From Deltaproteobacteria bacterium (GTDB lineage Bacteria > JAGRBM01 > JAHCIT01), in assembly GCA_026129095.1 (NCBI GenBank), contig JAHCIT010000005.1, positions 248,001 to 312,000 of the forward strand: 64,000 nt of DNA, read 5' to 3'. Below are positions 16,925 to 25,718 of this stretch, one piece after another; position 1 is the stretch's first letter, and every line of letters begins with the position of its first letter. The translations under genes and the position numbers were made by a program. The notes beneath the pieces are model-generated. The model was not told the DNA's origin. It did not search any database and saw only the letters and a program-made list of their open reading frames with translations.

Positions 16925-16986
16925 CGGCTCCCCCCCTTGCCCCATCCGCCACGAATGGCCATGTAGTCAGCGGAGGTTTTCCATCC

Positions 16987-17568
16987 ATGATGAAAAGGAT
17001 TTCACTGCTCGCGGCAACGCTGGTCCTCCTGACCGGCTGCGGCACCTACAACGATATTGTCGCCAGGGACGAAGGTGTAACAAAGGCGGCTGCTGACGTG
17101 GAAGCCCAGCTCCAGCGGCGAAGCGATCTCGTGCCCGGACTGATCGCCTCCGTGCAGAAGGTTGCCGACCAGGAAAAGGACGTCCTTACCGCTGTCACCG
17201 AAGCCCGGGCGAGGGCCTCCCAGATGCAGTTCTCCGGCGACGTGCTGACCGATCCGAATGCCATGAAGGCGTTCCGCGAGAATGTGGCGGCCCTGCGCGG
17301 CGCACTCTCCCGCCTCCTCGTCACAGTCGAAAAGTATCCCGATCTCAAGTCGAGCGAGGCATTCATGAGCTTCAATGCGCAGCTGGAGGGAACCGAGAAC
17401 CGCATCGCCGTTGCCCGCACCCGGTACAACGAGGCGGTTGCCGCGTACAATACCCGTATCCGCCAGATACCGGGCAACCTTTTGGCAGGGTGGTTCGACT
17501 TCAAGCCCAAGGTGGCCTTCGAAGCGGATGAGGCTGCAAAAACCGCCCCCAAGGTGGAGTTCCGGTAG
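16987..17568 (+). CDS. lemA: LemA-family lipoprotein
   Basis: 193 residues. The signal peptide ends LVLLTGC, a lipobox. The rest is the LemA helical domain: 'YNDIVARDEGV', QLQRRSDLVPGLIASVQ, 'ENRIAVARTRYNEAVAAYN' and a C-terminal DFKPKVAFEA segment. LemA proteins are membrane-attached helical bundles of unclear function, usually encoded before TPM-domain proteins, as here. The next gene starts 10 bases later. Confidence 0.92.
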   Translation: MMKRISLLAATLVLLTGCGTYNDIVARDEGVTKAAADVEAQLQRRSDLVPGLIASVQKVADQEKDVLTAVTEARARASQMQFSGDVLTDPNAMKAFRENVAALRGALSRLLVTVEKYPDLKSSEAFMSFNAQLEGTENRIAVARTRYNEAVAAYNTRIRQIPGNLLAGWFDFKPKVAFEADEAAKTAPKVEFR

Positions 17569-17577
17569 CAGGCGCCG

Positions 17578-18315
17578 GTGAAGATCTTGCGACCGGGCTG
17601 GTTCATTGCCGCACTGCTGGCGGGCATTCCTGCTTCCGCCCTGGCCCGGTTCGAACCGCCGCCCCCTCCGAAAACGTATGTCCATGACGGCGCAAAAATG
17701 CTCGATGACGGGACACGTACCCGCATCGAATCGCTCCTGGAGGAGCTGAACCAGCGTCGGAAGATCCAGTTCGTCGTGGCAACCTTTCCGTCGCTCGCGG
17801 GAGACTCCCTGGAGGAAGCAAGCCTCCGCACCGCGGAGAACTGGAAAATCGGGCACAAGGGAGTTGATTCGGGACTCCTGCTCGTCATTTTCCGCGACGA
17901 CCGGCAGTTGCGGTTTGAAACGGGCTACGGCCTTGAGGGTGTCTTTACCGATTTTGCCGCCGACCAGATCATCCGCAAGGTGATCGTGCCGAGATTCCGC
18001 GAAGGCGATTTCTCCGGTGGCATCAGCGCCGGAGTCCATGCCGCTGCCGATGTGCTCATCACGGGCAAGGTGGATTTCGGACCTGACGAACGGGATACGG
18101 CCGGCAGTCCGGCTGCCATCGACACCATCATTTCGCTGCTGATCATGGGGTTCATCCTGTGGAGCATTTTCGCCGCTCCGCGCCGCCGCTATCCGTATTA
18201 CGGGGGCGGCTTCGGGAGAGGCGGCGGCTTCGGGGGTGGTTTTGGCGGGGGCGGAGGCGGATTTGGCGGCGGGGGCGGTGGTTTCGGTGGAGGCGGCGCC
18301 AGTGGCCGCTGGTAG
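17578..18315 (+). CDS. TPM-domain (YgcG-like) membrane protein
   Basis: 245 residues, GTG start. A signal peptide (WFIAALLAGIPASALA) precedes a TPM domain: 'VHDGAKMLDDGTRTRIESLL', 'FVVATFPSLAGDSLEEASLR', the GLLLVIFRDDRQLRFETGYG core, and FSGGISAGVHAAADVL. One transmembrane helix (IISLLIMGFILWSIF) is followed by a short Gly/Phe-rich cytoplasmic tail made of GGGFG repeats. TPM proteins act with LemA in the envelope; some bind metals and show phosphatase activity. It lies between lemA and a second TPM gene. Confidence 0.88.
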   Translation: MKILRPGWFIAALLAGIPASALARFEPPPPPKTYVHDGAKMLDDGTRTRIESLLEELNQRRKIQFVVATFPSLAGDSLEEASLRTAENWKIGHKGVDSGLLLVIFRDDRQLRFETGYGLEGVFTDFAADQIIRKVIVPRFREGDFSGGISAGVHAAADVLITGKVDFGPDERDTAGSPAAIDTIISLLIMGFILWSIFAAPRRRYPYYGGGFGRGGGFGGGFGGGGGGFGGGGGGFGGGGASGRW

Positions 18316-18324
18316 GAAACAGTC

Positions 18325-19032
18325 GTGAACGAACTGCTCGACATGATGGTTCAGACAGACCGCCCGACAGCAGCCGGGATCATTCTGCTCGCGGCACTGC
18401 TTGTCCAGCCGGTCTGGTTCGCCGCTGAAAGGCTCCGTGACCGGCCCCTGTGGCAGCGGCTCGGCATGGGAATCGCCATCGCCGGTACAGCCGCAGGTCT
18501 GATCTGGATTCCCGGAGCCGGGTTCTATTCACTCGGACCGCTCATGGCGCTGAACCTTTACCTCTGGCTCAGGCACCGCCGCTACGAAAAGGAATCCCGG
18601 GCCATCGAGGAGGAAATCGAGAAGGGGTTCCTGAGCCGGTCCGGCCGCGAGGACATCGAGGCGATGATCCGGGATGTGGAAAAGGCCTCCAGCGCCGAAC
18701 TGCGCGTGCTGGTGGAACTGGATCATGAAGGCGATCCGGCAGAACGCGCCCGCGATCTCTACCACCGGCTTGGAATGGACCGGACCCGCGACGGGACCGG
18801 TGTCCTGTTCTATTTCGAGGTCCGCCAGCGGCGGTTCGCCATCTGGGGATCGCTGCCGGACTCACTGGCCGCCCGTGCCGTGCAGCTCGGTGAGGAGGCA
18901 TTCCGTCAGGAACGGTTTGCCGACGGGATCGTTTCCATGATCGGCGAACTGCTGGACCATCTGGCGAAACAGTTTCCACCGCGGGCGGACAATTTCAACG
19001 AACTGCCGGACCATGTGATCGTGATACGCTAG
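18325..19032 (+). CDS. Second TPM-domain membrane protein
   Basis: 235 residues, GTG start. Two or three transmembrane helices occupy the first 85 residues (GIILLAALLVQPVWFAAE, LGMGIAIAGTAAGLIW, SLGPLMALNLYLWL). A truncated TPM-like domain follows (IEAMIRDVEKASSAELRVLV, then GTGVLFYFEVRQRRFAIWG, ending DGIVSMIGELLDHLAKQF). The topology is the reverse of the preceding gene: membrane part first, domain last. This lemA-TPM-TPM trio is common. Its end overlaps the convergent RND gene by four bases. Confidence 0.85.
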   Translation: MNELLDMMVQTDRPTAAGIILLAALLVQPVWFAAERLRDRPLWQRLGMGIAIAGTAAGLIWIPGAGFYSLGPLMALNLYLWLRHRRYEKESRAIEEEIEKGFLSRSGREDIEAMIRDVEKASSAELRVLVELDHEGDPAERARDLYHRLGMDRTRDGTGVLFYFEVRQRRFAIWGSLPDSLAARAVQLGEEAFRQERFADGIVSMIGELLDHLAKQFPPRADNFNELPDHVIVIR

Positions 19033-21389
19033 GCTTGCTTGCCCTTGTGCGTGCGGGCGATGGCCCCTGCGTAGCGTGCCTCCAGATCCTTCTTCCCCGG
19101 CTTGAATATCCAGATCAGCGCCTGATGCATGCTGAGGTCTCCGATCAGGGAACCGATGATCGTCGAAACCGTGAGTATCCCGAAATGATAAACCGGGATG
19201 AGGTCCGAGATGAGAAGGACTGAAAATCCGCCGATGAGAATTGCCGACGAATAGAGGAACGCCTTGCCACGGGTGTTGGTCGTGTAGTCGATCGCCTCTT
19301 CGTAGGTATGGCCGTCCTCCATCGACTGGTTGAAGCCGATCAGATAGTGGATCGTGTTATCCACGAGCCCGATCGCGATGGACGGCGACATGCAGGTGGC
19401 AAGGTCCAGCGGAATCCCCAGTGCACCCATGACCCCGAAGGTGAACATGACCGGAAGGATATTCGGGATGAACGCCACAACCGCCCGTGAAAAGCTCCGG
19501 AGCACGATCCAGAACTGGAGCAGCATGAACAGGGCCGACACGGACAGGGAATTGATCTGCGACGAAGTCACCTTGTCGATCATGTTCGACATGAGCCGGA
19601 CGACACCCGACACCTTCCCCACGAAGTCGGGCTTGAGCTGGTCATTGATGTAGATTTCGGTGGCGCGGATCAGGTCGGTCAGTTCGTTCGATGTCAGCGC
19701 CTTTACCCGGGAGGTGATCCTGCCGGCCGAGCCGTCGGACGCGATGAAGCGCGTCAGCAGGGGCTCCCGCCTCCGGGCGTGCGGCATCAGGCGGAGCACG
19801 CCGTCTACCTCTTCTTCCCGGGTCGGCAGCGTCCGGCCGCCGCCAAACAGGGCCCGTTTGCCTTCAGCCATGATGTCGGATGGCCCCAGCACGCCCGTGA
19901 TCTCCTCGCGGCGATCAAGGAAGTTGGCGATCTTGTCCATCTCCCAGTAGTGCGTGACCTTGTTCAGCCGGCCCCCGGGTTCCCTGGATTCGATAAACAC
20001 CTCGAACGGCATGGTGCCGCCCAGGTTTTCCTCGAAAAACCGGTAGTTGCGCGTGAACTCGGTACGCTCGGCGAAGAACTTGATCGGGTTTGTTTCCACC
20101 GTGATCCAGGTGGCGCCCCACAGCGAAACGCCGAGGAACACGAACGAGGCGATGACAACCGGCCAGGGACGGGTCCGGTTCAGCCTGGAGACCGACCGGA
20201 GGAACCGGTCCACCCACCCGCTCTCGACGCTCGCCCGGACTTCAGGGCGCGGGGGCCGGGTGAGCAGCAGCAGGACCGGCGTCAGCGTGATGGCCGAGAA
20301 GAATGCGGCCAAGATGGCGACTGCCGTCAGGATGCCGGTCTGGACCACCGGCAGCACGTCGGCGGTCGCCAGCGCCAGGAAGCCGATGGATGTCGTGAGG
20401 CTGGAGAAGAAGCAGGGGCGAATCATCCGGCCCATCGTGACGATGACGGCCTCCTCCTTGTCCGGGTGCTCTTCAAGGGTGTGGTAGTAGTGCGTTACGA
20501 TATGCACGGCATCGTTGACGCCGATGACGAGAATCACCGGGATGACAATCGAGCTGGCGATCGTGAGCGGCGCACCCGCTGCGGCAAAGAGGCCGAGCAG
20601 CCAGATGCTCGATACGATCATGGTCAGCGCCGGGATCAGCACGCCGATGAGATTCCGGAATGTCAGCATCAGCACGATTACCGTGAACGCCAGCACTATC
20701 GGCGTCAGCAGCACCATGTCCCGCAGGACGGACCGGTACAGCTCCGACGCATAAACAGGCGTCCCGGCCAGCCGCACAAGTCCCGGTGCCTCTCCGGCAG
20801 CATCGCGGGCCTGCTCCATGAGCCTGGTGATTTCCAGCCGGTGACTGGGGTTGTCCGGATCGCCCTCAATCACAACGTAAACGAAGGCGGTCTTCAGGTC
20901 CGGCGAAACCAGGAGATTCCGGTAGACGTTCGTGCCATTCAGCTTGGCCAGCACATAGCGCCGGTCGGCCTCGGAAAGCTGCGTCTTCTTGACGATCGGT
21001 TCGCCCATTTTCGGGATCGAACCGGACAGGTCGATCGAATCGAGATCGGTCGCCGTCGCCGCCGAGATTGCGGCTATGACACCGGGCTTTCTCCGTATCT
21101 CGCTCACGAGGCGGGTGATGTATTCGAGCGACGGCTGGCCGAGCGCATCACCATCGGTATGCGAGAAGATGACGAATTCATCAGTGCCAAACTTCTTCTG
21201 GAGCGCCTGGTAGGCCTGGAGGTCAGGATCACTCTGGAGGAAAAAATACTCCAGTTCCGTCACGATCCGGAGCCGCGACACCGCCACGCTCAGGCAGGCA
21301 GCCGTAATGGCGATCTGGATCGCCAGCACCCAGGTCCGCTTGCCAAGGAACCAGCGCGCCATGCGCTCATACACATTCCGGTCGGTCAC
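19029..21389 (-). CDS. RND-superfamily exporter (MMPL/COG1033 type)
   Basis: About 786 residues from the GTG at 21389, which has a GGAGG ribosome site 10 bases before it; ATG 21422 and ATG 21362 are alternatives. The architecture is a first helix, a large periplasmic loop, a five-helix block (ending LTPVLLLLTRPPRPE), then the same again. The second block holds DLATCMSPSIAIGLVDNTIH and the first IPVILVIGVNDAVHIVTHYY, both with the Asp expected for proton coupling. These single-subunit transporters move lipids, hopanoids or sterols; the substrate is unknown. No adaptor protein or TolC-like gene is adjacent. Confidence 0.88.
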   Translation of the reverse strand: MTDRNVYERMARWFLGKRTWVLAIQIAITAACLSVAVSRLRIVTELEYFFLQSDPDLQAYQALQKKFGTDEFVIFSHTDGDALGQPSLEYITRLVSEIRRKPGVIAAISAATATDLDSIDLSGSIPKMGEPIVKKTQLSEADRRYVLAKLNGTNVYRNLLVSPDLKTAFVYVVIEGDPDNPSHRLEITRLMEQARDAAGEAPGLVRLAGTPVYASELYRSVLRDMVLLTPIVLAFTVIVLMLTFRNLIGVLIPALTMIVSSIWLLGLFAAAGAPLTIASSIVIPVILVIGVNDAVHIVTHYYHTLEEHPDKEEAVIVTMGRMIRPCFFSSLTTSIGFLALATADVLPVVQTGILTAVAILAAFFSAITLTPVLLLLTRPPRPEVRASVESGWVDRFLRSVSRLNRTRPWPVVIASFVFLGVSLWGATWITVETNPIKFFAERTEFTRNYRFFEENLGGTMPFEVFIESREPGGRLNKVTHYWEMDKIANFLDRREEITGVLGPSDIMAEGKRALFGGGRTLPTREEEVDGVLRLMPHARRREPLLTRFIASDGSAGRITSRVKALTSNELTDLIRATEIYINDQLKPDFVGKVSGVVRLMSNMIDKVTSSQINSLSVSALFMLLQFWIVLRSFSRAVVAFIPNILPVMFTFGVMGALGIPLDLATCMSPSIAIGLVDNTIHYLIGFNQSMEDGHTYEEAIDYTTNTRGKAFLYSSAILIGGFSVLLISDLIPVYHFGILTVSTIIGSLIGDLSMHQALIWIFKPGKKDLEARYAGAIARTHKGKQA

Positions 21390-21500
21390 AGGGAAACAGC
21401 CTCCACCGGCGCCCGGATTCATCGGGCGCGGAAACCCCCTGAAAATCAGGTGTTCTGCTGTTTTTCACAGGTGGAAGCGGAAGGCAACAGCCTTCCGGTA

Positions 21501-21542
21501 ACGTCCAGAGTACCGGACGTGAATGGATGTTAACGGTAACAT
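21501..21542. promoter_or_regulatory. Two inverted repeats in the RND-SDR gap
   Basis: ACGTCC-8 nt-GGACGT (21501-21520) and ATGTTA-ACGG-TAACAT (21527-21542) are perfect inverted repeats a few bases apart in the region between two divergent genes. The second is operator-like in size and symmetry. A regulator binding here could act on either gene. The function is inferred from symmetry alone. Confidence 0.4.
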
Positions 21543-21614
21543 GCGGGAGCTTCCGGGGCCGCCACGGTTTCCAGGGAAGCCTCCAGCGGGCGTATCCCTC
21601 TTGCCCTTCCCTGC

Positions 21615-21671
21615 CGGAGCCCATACGGTTGGCTCCGCCGGAATGGCTGCGGCAGGCCGCAGCCATTCCGG
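21615..21671 (+). promoter_or_regulatory. Abutting stem-loops in the SDR leader
   Basis: Two adjacent hairpins end 46 bases before the SDR start codon. The first has a 7-bp stem (CGGAGCC/GGCTCCG, 21615-21637). The second has a perfect 15-bp stem, CCGGAATGGCTGCGG, loop CAGG, and its complement (21638-21671). No T-tract follows. A leader RNA that attenuates or stabilises the SDR message is a reasonable reading; a terminator for an upstream transcript is the alternative. Confidence 0.45.
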
Positions 21672-21717
21672 ATATCTGTCGATAACGCTTACGATAAGGA
21701 AGAAGAGGAACGGTTCC

Positions 21718-22599
21718 ATGAATCTGCTCAAGGGAAAAACAGTGGCAATTACAGGTGCAGGCGGCGGTATCGGACGCGCCCATGCGCTACTGGCGGCCAA
21801 GGAAGGCGCGCAGGTGGTCGTGAACGATCTGGGCGGTTCACGCGATGGCACCGGTTCGGGGACGACGATGGCCGAAAAGGTGTGCGAGGAAATCCGGGCC
21901 ATGGGAGGCAAGGCGGCGGCCAACTATGGAAACGTCGCCACGGCCGAGGGGGCCAACTCCATCGTTGAGACGGCGGTCAAGGAGTTCGGCAAGCTGGACG
22001 CCATGATCTGCAATGCAGGCATCCTGCGTGACAAGTCCTTCAAGAACATGAACGACGAGCTGTGGGATCCGGTGATGGCGGTCCACCTGAAGGGCACCTA
22101 CTACTGCGCCAAGGCGGCGTGGATGCACTTCCTCGACAAGCAGATCAAGGGACGGCTCGTGTTCACCAGTTCCACTTCGGGACTTTTTGGCAACTTCGGC
22201 CAGACGAACTACGGCGCGGCCAAGGCCGGAATCTGGGGGCTGATGAACTGCCTGTGGCGCGAAGGCGAAAAGGCGGGAATTACCGTCAATGCCATCTGCC
22301 CGGTGGCACTCACCCGCCTCACCGAGGATCTGGCCGGTTTCAAGGGCGATAGCGCCCCCATGGCCGAACTGAAACCCGAGCACATATCGCCAACCGTCAT
22401 CTGGCTCTGTTCCGACCAGGCGGCAGGCGTCAGCGGCCGGACGTTCCTTGTGAAAGGCGCCGAGGTGGAACTCCTGACGCTGATCCGTGAACCCGGAGCC
22501 AAGACCAGCAGCAAGGATCCGTGGGATCCTTCCGAACTGGGACCGCGCCTTGCCGACGCGGTCAGGAAATCGCAGTTCAAGGCGAGCTGGTCATCCTGA
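21718..22599 (+). CDS. Short-chain dehydrogenase, multifunctional-enzyme-2 type
   Basis: 293 residues from the ATG at 21718, which follows a purine-rich AAGAAGAGGAA site. Classical SDR motifs are all present: AITGAGGGIGRAHAL for the cofactor, CNAGIL, catalytic Ser in SSTSGLFGNFG and YGAAK. The 'VVVNDLGGSRDGTGSG' segment after the second strand is typical of the hydroxyacyl-CoA dehydrogenase part of peroxisomal-type multifunctional enzyme 2, so 3-hydroxyacyl-CoA oxidation is likely. The C-terminal 40 residues extend past the SDR core. A hairpin-rich leader precedes it. Confidence 0.85.
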   Translation: MNLLKGKTVAITGAGGGIGRAHALLAAKEGAQVVVNDLGGSRDGTGSGTTMAEKVCEEIRAMGGKAAANYGNVATAEGANSIVETAVKEFGKLDAMICNAGILRDKSFKNMNDELWDPVMAVHLKGTYYCAKAAWMHFLDKQIKGRLVFTSSTSGLFGNFGQTNYGAAKAGIWGLMNCLWREGEKAGITVNAICPVALTRLTEDLAGFKGDSAPMAELKPEHISPTVIWLCSDQAAGVSGRTFLVKGAEVELLTLIREPGAKTSSKDPWDPSELGPRLADAVRKSQFKASWSS

Positions 22600-22646
22600 T
22601 CCAGCCCTTCTTGCCCCAGTTCCCGTTCCGGCGCTACGAAGTACGG

Positions 22647-23864
22647 ATGCAACGCTTCCGCCACTTCGTAGCGCCGGTCCTGCTTCTTCTGGCCGCCTGC
22701 GCCGCCAAGCCGGAAAGTCCGCCTGCGGGCCCTGCCCCCCAATCCGGGGCTATTCCGGAAATTCATGACGAAACCGAACAGCCTGTCCCGGTGACAGTCT
22801 TGCCAGTGGAACCGGAATCCGCCGCACGGCATGGAGCGGTCACCATTGCCGCCGCCGGAGACGTGACGCTTGGAAACCATTTCAAGGTATTTGACCCGGA
22901 ACTGAAGCAGAAGCGCGGGCTCACCGGCGACGATATCCTCGACTACCCGTTCCTGCATGTTCGCAAGTGGTTCAGGGAGGCTGATATCGCCATCGTGAAC
23001 TACGAGGGCACATTCACCACCTCCACCGAGAAAACGGTCAAGAACTTCACCTTCAAGGCAGATCCGCACGAAGTGGACAAGCTGAAACGTGCCGGAATCG
23101 ATGTGGTGTCTCTGGCCAACAATCACGCCTCCGACTTCGGGGAAACCGGCCTCAGGGATACGGCCCGGACGCTCGACCAAGCCGGTATTCTCCACTTCGG
23201 AGCGGGGGAAAACCTCGCCGCCGCCCGCCGCCCGGCACGGCTGGAAGCGAACGGGCTTGGTGTCTGCTTTACCGGTTACCTTTATCTGGGGCTCCACTCC
23301 ATCGAGCCGGACGTGGTCTGGGCGGGAGAGGCCAAATCCGGTGTTGCCGGCGTGCCGAGCTACGAGGGCAACGAGGCAGACATGGCGGCGATGCTCACCG
23401 AAGACCTCGCCGCCATGGGTAACCGCAGGGATTGCGACTTCCGGGTGGTGTTTTTCCACTGGGGACGCGAGGGAACCCACGAACTGATGCCCTACCAGCG
23501 GGAACTGGCGACAATTGCGGTCCAGCACGGGGCCGATGCCGTGCTGGGCGCACACCCCCATGTCCTGCAGGCGGTGGAATACCTGGAGGGCCCTGCGGGA
23601 CTGGTGCCCGTTATCTATTCGATGGGGAACTTCGTTTTCGCCGGGAACTGGAACCCGAAACGGAAGGATTCCGTGATCGCGCTTCTCCTTCTGGAAATCA
23701 CCCCGGAGGGCCGCCGCCGGACGATGGAGTTCGTCCCGGTCTACTCCGACCGGTACCCCGAGTTTCCCTTCCAGCCCTGGCCGCAGGCCCCCGAAAAGGC
23801 CGAAAAAACTGTCCAGCGGATGCTTTGCTGGGCCCAGGCCGCCACGGTGGAGGAGTGCGAATAG
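22647..23864 (+). CDS. CapA-family (poly-gamma-glutamate capsule type) lipoprotein
   Basis: 405 residues from the ATG at 22647. The signal peptide ends LLLLAAC, a lipobox. The CapA/PGA_cap calcineurin-like fold shows its motifs in order: AGDVTLGNHF, IVNYEGTFT, SLANNHASDFGETGL, 'VVFFHWGREGTHE', GADAVLGAHPHVLQ and YSMGNFVFAG. CapA-like proteins act in capsule polyglutamate attachment or as uncharacterised metallophosphatases. No capBC genes are nearby, so the capsule role is not supported by context. It follows the SDR by 47 bases. Confidence 0.85.
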   Translation: MQRFRHFVAPVLLLLAACAAKPESPPAGPAPQSGAIPEIHDETEQPVPVTVLPVEPESAARHGAVTIAAAGDVTLGNHFKVFDPELKQKRGLTGDDILDYPFLHVRKWFREADIAIVNYEGTFTTSTEKTVKNFTFKADPHEVDKLKRAGIDVVSLANNHASDFGETGLRDTARTLDQAGILHFGAGENLAAARRPARLEANGLGVCFTGYLYLGLHSIEPDVVWAGEAKSGVAGVPSYEGNEADMAAMLTEDLAAMGNRRDCDFRVVFFHWGREGTHELMPYQRELATIAVQHGADAVLGAHPHVLQAVEYLEGPAGLVPVIYSMGNFVFAGNWNPKRKDSVIALLLLEITPEGRRRTMEFVPVYSDRYPEFPFQPWPQAPEKAEKTVQRMLCWAQAATVEECE

Positions 23865-23960
23865 GTATCCCTCTTGCCTCTTGCCAGGGGCGGCGGGTAT
23901 CCGTTAGGTAACGTCCGCGCCGGAAACCGGCGTCAAAACGGCCCAAGAGGTTTGCCCCGG

Positions 23961-24476
23961 ATGGCCCACTTCATCACCGACAAATGCACCGGCTGCACCA
24001 TGTGCATTCGCGTCTGCCCGACCGGGGCCATTACCGGCGACAAGCGGGACATCCACCTCATCGATCCGGACCTGTGCATCGACTGCTCGACTTGCGGGAT
24101 TTACTGCCCCTATGACGCCATCGAGGACGGTCTTGGCGTGATTGTCCCGAAGATCAAGCCCAAGGATATCCCCAAGGCCTATGTGGTCGACGAACTGTGC
24201 TCGGGATGTGTTTTCTGCGTGGACGCCTGCCCCTTCGACTGCATCGAAATGGTGGACAAGCAGGTTCCGGGCGAGGCCGGCAACTTCAAGATTGCCTGGG
24301 TTGACCAGAAGAAATGTGTTTCCTGCAAACTTTGCGCGCAGGTCTGCATCAAGGACGCGATCCGCGTCGAGCGCCCTACTGTCTTCCAGAACGAGAGCTA
24401 CCAGGGGTTCCAGCGCCCCGAGGAGCACATGATCTCCCTGAAGAAAATGATGCAGGTTCCTGGCACTGCCGCCTGA
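23961..24476 (+). CDS. Ferredoxin-like protein with four [4Fe-4S] motifs
   Basis: 171 residues from the ATG at 23961. Four CxxCxxCxxxC motifs lie at C9-C19, C39-C49, C80-C90 and C119-C129, three of them followed by Pro, in two bacterial-ferredoxin pairs joined by a linker (VIVPKIKPKDIPKAYVVDEL). There is no signal peptide, so it is cytoplasmic. It probably passes electrons as a subunit or partner of a dehydrogenase or reductase, but no such enzyme is adjacent; the gene stands alone between capA-like and PLD-like genes. Confidence 0.85.
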   Translation: MAHFITDKCTGCTMCIRVCPTGAITGDKRDIHLIDPDLCIDCSTCGIYCPYDAIEDGLGVIVPKIKPKDIPKAYVVDELCSGCVFCVDACPFDCIEMVDKQVPGEAGNFKIAWVDQKKCVSCKLCAQVCIKDAIRVERPTVFQNESYQGFQRPEEHMISLKKMMQVPGTAA

Positions 24477-24512
24477 GCGTACCGCTTCCCGCTGACCAGC
24501 CCGACCTGTGAT

Positions 24513-25718
24513 CTACTGCCGCTGTACTGACGGCTTTGTCCGCTTGCGCCCCGGTTTCGCCTTCTTGCTGCCGAAATCACGGCGGAGCCGCTCATGCTCG
24601 GCGACGGCGGCGTCAGCCAGCGGGCCGGAATCGGCGAAATAGACATTTTCGTCGTTCAGCTCGTTCGCCGGCCGCGTGTAGTTGAAGCTTCCCGTGGCGA
24701 GCCGGCGGCCGTCAACGACCAGAAACTTGTGATGCAGTTTGCCCGGTGGCGGACTCCGGAGCACCTCGCATCCGGCCTCCTCAATCCGCTCATCGGGGCT
24801 CCACGACTGGCCTGCCTGGCCCGCGTCAAACAGTCCGATGCACCGGACCCCTCTCCGGGCCGCCCGGATCACGGCATCGGTGAGAGCCGAGCTTTCCGAA
24901 AAGGTGAAGATCGCAAACCGCACTTCCTCAGTGGCACCGTCAACCATCGCCACCAGTTCACTCTCGGCGTCGGAGGCTGGGGTAAAGAGCACACGGTTGC
25001 GGCTTCCGCCCGAAAGCTCCACCCACCCGGGCAGCTTTGGTTGCCGTTTCACCCGGCGGCCAAAGGCTCCGCTCCATGCTTCCATGAACTTTGTCCGGTA
25101 GGCCCTGACGATCTGCGGTCCGGTGATGATGACCGCGTTGTTGAAGTTCACGCGCGCATCAGTCCTCGTGAAATTCATTGATCCGGTCCAGACCGCCTCG
25201 TTCTTCAGCCCGTAGTCACGCACCACGAACTTGTGATGGAAGATTGCCGGATTGTAGTCCGGCCGGATGTCTATCCCGGCACGCCAGAAGTCGGAGATGA
25301 TCTGGCGGTTCACGTCCAGCGAATCGGGCAGCACTTCGGGGCCGATACCAGCGGTCACACCGGGCCTGCTTCCGCCCGTCTCCGGCAGGGGGGCTTTTGC
25401 CAGCAGGTAGTCCATTTCCACCACCACGCGAACCTTGAGCCGCCGCCGGTGGGTCGAAAGCCCCCGCACCCGGTCAATGAGTGCGCGGGCCAGTTCCGGG
25501 TGATCCCATTCCTGCACGAGGATATCGAGACTGCAGCAGGCGTCTGCGAGAAAGGCCGTCAGCTCGCTCTCCAGATCGTCCGGAGCCCCGCGGGATTTCG
25601 GTCCGGCGAGAAACCGGACCGTGCCATCTGCCGCATGGACAGCCGCCCCCGCCCCGTGCAAGGCTATGGCCAGCACGATGAACAGCCGGAAATCACAAAG
25701 GTTCTTACGCAGGCTCAT
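24513..25718 (-). CDS. Secreted phospholipase-D-superfamily protein
   Basis: 401 residues from the ATG at 25718. An N-terminal hydrophobic signal (FRLFIVLAIALHGAGAAVHA) predicts export. Both HKD motifs are present: HHKFVVRDYGLKNEAVWTGS in the first half and HHKFLVVDGRRLATGSFNYT in the second, each with the downstream Ser/Asn. The superfamily cleaves phosphodiesters in lipids or nucleic acids. The arrangement resembles cardiolipin-synthase-like or Nuc-like exported enzymes. The C-terminus is a Lys/Arg-rich tail. Its start region overlaps the divergent gene at 25678. Confidence 0.85.
   Translation of the reverse strand: MSLRKNLCDFRLFIVLAIALHGAGAAVHAADGTVRFLAGPKSRGAPDDLESELTAFLADACCSLDILVQEWDHPELARALIDRVRGLSTHRRRLKVRVVVEMDYLLAKAPLPETGGSRPGVTAGIGPEVLPDSLDVNRQIISDFWRAGIDIRPDYNPAIFHHKFVVRDYGLKNEAVWTGSMNFTRTDARVNFNNAVIITGPQIVRAYRTKFMEAWSGAFGRRVKRQPKLPGWVELSGGSRNRVLFTPASDAESELVAMVDGATEEVRFAIFTFSESSALTDAVIRAARRGVRCIGLFDAGQAGQSWSPDERIEEAGCEVLRSPPPGKLHHKFLVVDGRRLATGSFNYTRPANELNDENVYFADSGPLADAAVAEHERLRRDFGSKKAKPGRKRTKPSVQRQ

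Noticed and set aside
19779-21533. 584-codon open frame on the + strand
   Set aside because: Antisense to the RND exporter, whose motifs and helices are clear. The frame translates to Gly/Arg/His-rich nonsense, an effect of high third-position GC.
22209-23561. 450-codon open frame on the - strand
   Set aside because: Antisense to the SDR and CapA genes and spanning their junction; no motifs.
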